Source: Faecalicatena sp.
GTDB lineage: Bacteria > Bacillota > Clostridia > Lachnospirales > Lachnospiraceae
Assembly: GCA_009774255.1 (NCBI GenBank)
Contig: VSNK01000273.1
Coordinates: forward strand, 1 to 7,476
Length of the DNA: 7,476 nucleotides
Reading direction: 5' to 3'
Of this stretch, positions 5,613 through 7,476 are shown one piece after another. Every line of letters starts with the position of its first letter. Position 1 is the first letter of the stretch. A program made the position numbers and the translations under genes. The notes under the pieces were generated by a model, which did not search any database, had not been told where the DNA came from, and was given only the letters and a program-made list of their open reading frames with translations.

Positions 5613-6635
5613 TTATTTACGAAAGAACATAGCCTGTGCATACTCTCTGACATCGCCGGGACTGAGCATGTTATACTTTGCCTTCACCGTGCTGAAATAG
5701 TTTCCAATGAGTTCTTTATCAATTATACGATCAGACGGAGCTGTGATAGGAAGATCCCCTCGAGTGGTAAGCCACGGAGCCTCGTTGTGAGTGAAACGTT
5801 CAAGCACCTTTCCACTATAGCAGCACAAATTATCTATGACGCTGTCATAGATGGCTTTCTCTCCGGAAGAGAACACATTCGAGTCAAAGTCTTCTGCCTT
5901 TTCAATGGGATCAAATCGATAATCTTTATAGCGGAAATATATGTCCCTGTAGACCGGACCATGTTCCCATGCCTGACAGTCTTCTGTAAAGAGAAATGCC
6001 TGATAAAAGGCATAGTAAAAGCCCTGAATATAATAGAGAGCCTTCTGCAGGGCGAGTGGAGTGATATCTTCGCACTGGTTCAGCAAGTATTGGATGACAA
6101 GGCTGATTTTGCTGTTTGTCGGCATATCAGGAGAGAGCAATGCATCAACAGCACGACGGCTCTTTTCATAAGCGAGAGCTGATTTCAGTTGCCCTTTATT
6201 TGATTCGAGCAGTTCAGAATAAAACAAAGGCTCATTGTAGATTCGGACAAGAATGTCTGAATACTGTTTTGTAGGCATATCTCCGTCGTAGTACCGGGAG
6301 AAGGTTTGTTCTCCCCATCCAAGGAGTAGAGAAAGAGGCCTTTTCCCAATAGCATATTTCACGGGAATTTCCCGGATCTGATCAAGGGCAATGATCCCGT
6401 TATCTTGCCGATATACATCGTACAGAGCACGCAGGTTTGCGTCTGAGATTTCTGCAACATAAATATGGGAATCACATTCAGCGCAATGGGCTTCCTTCCC
6501 AATATAGGAATATTCTTTTTTCCTGATGGAACCAGTCATCGGTGTAGTTGCAACAACGTAATCCACATCGTTTCTACACTCTTCACAAAACACTTTCTTT
6601 GCATTCAACTGCAGCTCCTCCTTTCTACCCACCAT
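5613..6635 (-). CDS. MqsA-like antitoxin fused to a Panacea (SocA/DUF4065) domain
   Basis: Probable antitoxin and autorepressor. The N-terminus has a zinc-finger pattern C17-x2-C20 and C51-x2-C54, as in MqsA. A helix-turn-helix region follows (about 88-135, containing LGWGEQTFSRYYDG, close to the MqsA pattern of a turn followed by FSRYE). The C-terminal half (about 173-320) matches Panacea/SocA: ITPLALQKALYYIQGFYYAF, then AWEHGPVYRDIYFRY (222-236) and HNEAPWL (283-289). Panacea domains neutralise varied toxins; the HTH part should bind the operon promoter. The ATG at 6635 overlaps the upstream toxin stop (TAATG) but has no ribosome binding site. An in-frame TTG at 6608 has AAAGGAGG 8 nt upstream and may be the true start, giving 331 aa with both Cys pairs kept. 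An intrinsic terminator follows. Confidence 0.88.
   Translation of the reverse strand: MVGRKEELQLNAKKVFCEECRNDVDYVVATTPMTGSIRKKEYSYIGKEAHCAECDSHIYVAEISDANLRALYDVYRQDNGIIALDQIREIPVKYAIGKRPLSLLLGWGEQTFSRYYDGDMPTKQYSDILVRIYNEPLFYSELLESNKGQLKSALAYEKSRRAVDALLSPDMPTNSKISLVIQYLLNQCEDITPLALQKALYYIQGFYYAFYQAFLFTEDCQAWEHGPVYRDIYFRYKDYRFDPIEKAEDFDSNVFSSGEKAIYDSVIDNLCCYSGKVLERFTHNEAPWLTTRGDLPITAPSDRIIDKELIGNYFSTVKAKYNMLSPGDVREYAQAMFFRK
6617..6624 (-). promoter_or_regulatory. Internal ribosome binding site that may set the antitoxin start at TTG 6608
   Basis: AAAGGAGG on the minus strand lies inside the first codons of the ATG-started frame and 8 nt before an in-frame TTG. This is ideal spacing and far stronger than anything upstream of the ATG at 6635. 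It favours a protein starting MNAKKVFCEEC, right before the zinc finger, and would allow antitoxin translation independent of the toxin reading frame. Confidence 0.6.
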
Positions 6636-7045
6636 TATCGAAACAGGTAATCGATGGGTTTATTCCTTTTATGAAATGATATAACGACAGCTCTGCTTCC
6701 TGATGGAAGGTCAATTACATTGAATTTGGTATATATATCAACAGTTTCTTCCTCGCCTTCGGCATTGAAGAGCTGTACTTGAGGGACAAACACATAGAGA
6801 ACTTCGTATTCATATCCGATTTTTGTGTTCTGAAGCGAATGGCAGAAGTCGTCTGTCTCAATTTGCATCAATATAGATTTTTGCTTATCGCTTCGGATAT
6901 TGTACTCATTAATAAAGTCTATGTTTCCCTGGCGGTTTTCATTCAGTGAGATGGTCTATCTATTTTTTTCAACACAAGACTTTATCTTTGTAAGGACAGT
7001 ATCAATTTCTTCCCGTGTATAATTCTGGTTGTAGTTTGGATTCAT
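6635..7045 (-). pseudogene. MqsR-like toxin gene interrupted by an in-frame TAG
   Basis: Read from the ATG at 7045, with GGAGG 9 nt upstream, this frame runs 29 codons (MNPNYNQNYTREEIDTVL...) to a TAG at 6958-6956. It continues in the same frame, without a shift, to TAA at 6637-6635. Ignoring the TAG it would be 136 aa. The part after the stop contains TDDFCHSL, a charged middle, then VDIYTKFNVI and VVISFHK. These parallel, in order, the E. coli MqsR segments ESDFYKSM, VYLKITVI and LIVSFKE, so I infer an MqsR-type mRNA-cleaving toxin (RelE-like fold). The partner antitoxin begins at its stop. A downstream restart (TTG 6871 or ATG 6868) has no ribosome binding site, so the product is probably lost. 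The TAG is one base from Tyr codons. Sequencing error or suppression are alternatives. Confidence 0.75.
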
Positions 7046-7054
7046 AAAGTATGA

Positions 7055-7059
7055 CCTCC
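7055..7059 (-). promoter_or_regulatory. Ribosome binding site of the interrupted toxin gene
   Basis: GGAGG lies 9 nt before the ATG at 7045. It fixes the true start of the toxin upstream of the in-frame TAG and shows that the 29 codons before the stop belong to the same gene. Confidence 0.7.
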
Positions 7060-7065
7060 AAGAAT

Positions 7066-7094
7066 ATAATACACAAAGCAGGTTCATCTGTCAA
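7066..7094 (-). promoter_or_regulatory. Promoter of the toxin-antitoxin operon
   Basis: A perfect -35 TTGACA (7094-7089), a 17-nt spacer and TATTAT (7071-7066) form a near-consensus sigma-A promoter. Transcription should start around 7058-7060, essentially at the ribosome binding site. AACCT (7084-7080) and AGGTC (7057-7053) flank the -10 as a weak inverted pair with the core ACCT/AGGT. Such half-sites would suit repression by the MqsA-like protein, but the match is short. Confidence 0.75.
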
Positions 7095-7476
7095 GAAAAA
7101 TGTATCAATTAGTGCATGGAATTGAGTGTAAGTATTACTCAGTCAGACAGAAATCGACATTATGGGCGCGCAGGACAGGGATACTGCGTTGTTTGCCGAA
7201 TGCAAATGAGCAAATGAAAAGGCAGATGTAAGTGTTCTGGAAACATTGGTAAGGCGAAGTGAACTCTTCCATTACAGGGAAATGCATTTGTGTCTGTTTG
7301 CGAAAAATGGATTTCCTTAGATCATAAATAACCAACATTTGCGCTGTTTTTCCGTGTACTCTGACCATTTATTTCCACCCCTGTTCCTGATATACTGGGT
7401 TTAGGAGTTGTAGAAAAATAACTGACACATCTTGGCTTGTCTATTTCTCCGGCTGCACAGGTCAAAAAGCCTCGAC
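7095..7476. other. Region upstream of the toxin-antitoxin promoter with no confident gene
   Basis: Two weak minus-strand frames overlap here. One spans 7368-7135 (77 aa, starting MVRVHGKTAQ, with GGTGG 6 nt upstream). The other enters from the right edge at 7474 and stops at 7322 (50 residues, including PRCVSYFSTTPKPSISG). Neither shows a recognisable domain, and since they overlap in different frames at least one is spurious. A poor promoter-like pair, TAGACA and TATTTT 17 nt apart, lies upstream of the first. No RNA gene, repeat array or insertion-sequence end was recognised. Confidence 0.4.

Noticed and set aside
5787..6182. Plus-strand open frame of 131 codons opposite the antitoxin
   Set aside because: It is antisense to the conserved Panacea region and has no recognisable motif.
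6635..6871. 78-codon frame from TTG 6871 considered as a complete short toxin
   Set aside because: It has no ribosome binding site, and homologous-looking coding sequence continues upstream in the same frame to a well-supported ATG at 7045, so it is the tail of an interrupted gene.

Overview
The window looks like an accessory region of a low-to-moderate GC Gram-positive genome, most likely a gut-type Clostridia/Lachnospiraceae. The grounds are strong AGGAGG-type ribosome binding sites, an AgrC/LytTR-type two-component system, a class II lanthipeptide synthetase and an MqsA-Panacea antitoxin. The taxonomic call is inference, because no marker gene is present. Every gene I can support lies on the minus strand, so transcription runs from high to low coordinates.

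Positions 1-5329 hold a compact class II lanthipeptide locus. In transcription order it has a candidate promoter (5301-5329), a LytTR response regulator (5256-4534), an AgrC-like sensor kinase that overlaps it by one base (4534-3227), and a 49-residue candidate lanthipeptide precursor (3195-3046). The precursor has a strong ribosome binding site and its own candidate promoter. A long inverted repeat that reads as an attenuator/terminator follows (2935-3025), then a full-length 929-aa LanM synthetase (2899-110). LanM carries both the dehydratase and the LanC-type cyclase motifs. No transporter, protease or immunity gene is in view; they may lie beyond the left edge. The expected logic is that kinase and regulator sense an outside signal, possibly the peptide itself, and switch on the precursor, which LanM then dehydrates and cyclises.

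Positions 5257-5612 contain no gene but are rich in secondary structure. There is a roughly 140-bp element with near-perfect terminal inverted repeats and nested hairpins (5368-5509), a 10-bp palindrome (5519-5549), and an intrinsic terminator (5550-5580) for the gene to its right.

Positions 5613-7094 hold a toxin-antitoxin operon with a near-consensus promoter (TTGACA-17-TATTAT). The first gene is MqsR-like but is broken by an in-frame TAG at codon 30. The second is a 340-aa antitoxin combining an MqsA-like zinc finger and helix-turn-helix with a C-terminal Panacea (SocA/DUF4065) domain. The toxin therefore looks inactivated while the antitoxin remains intact.

Positions 7095-7476 hold no confident gene, only two overlapping weak minus-strand reading frames.
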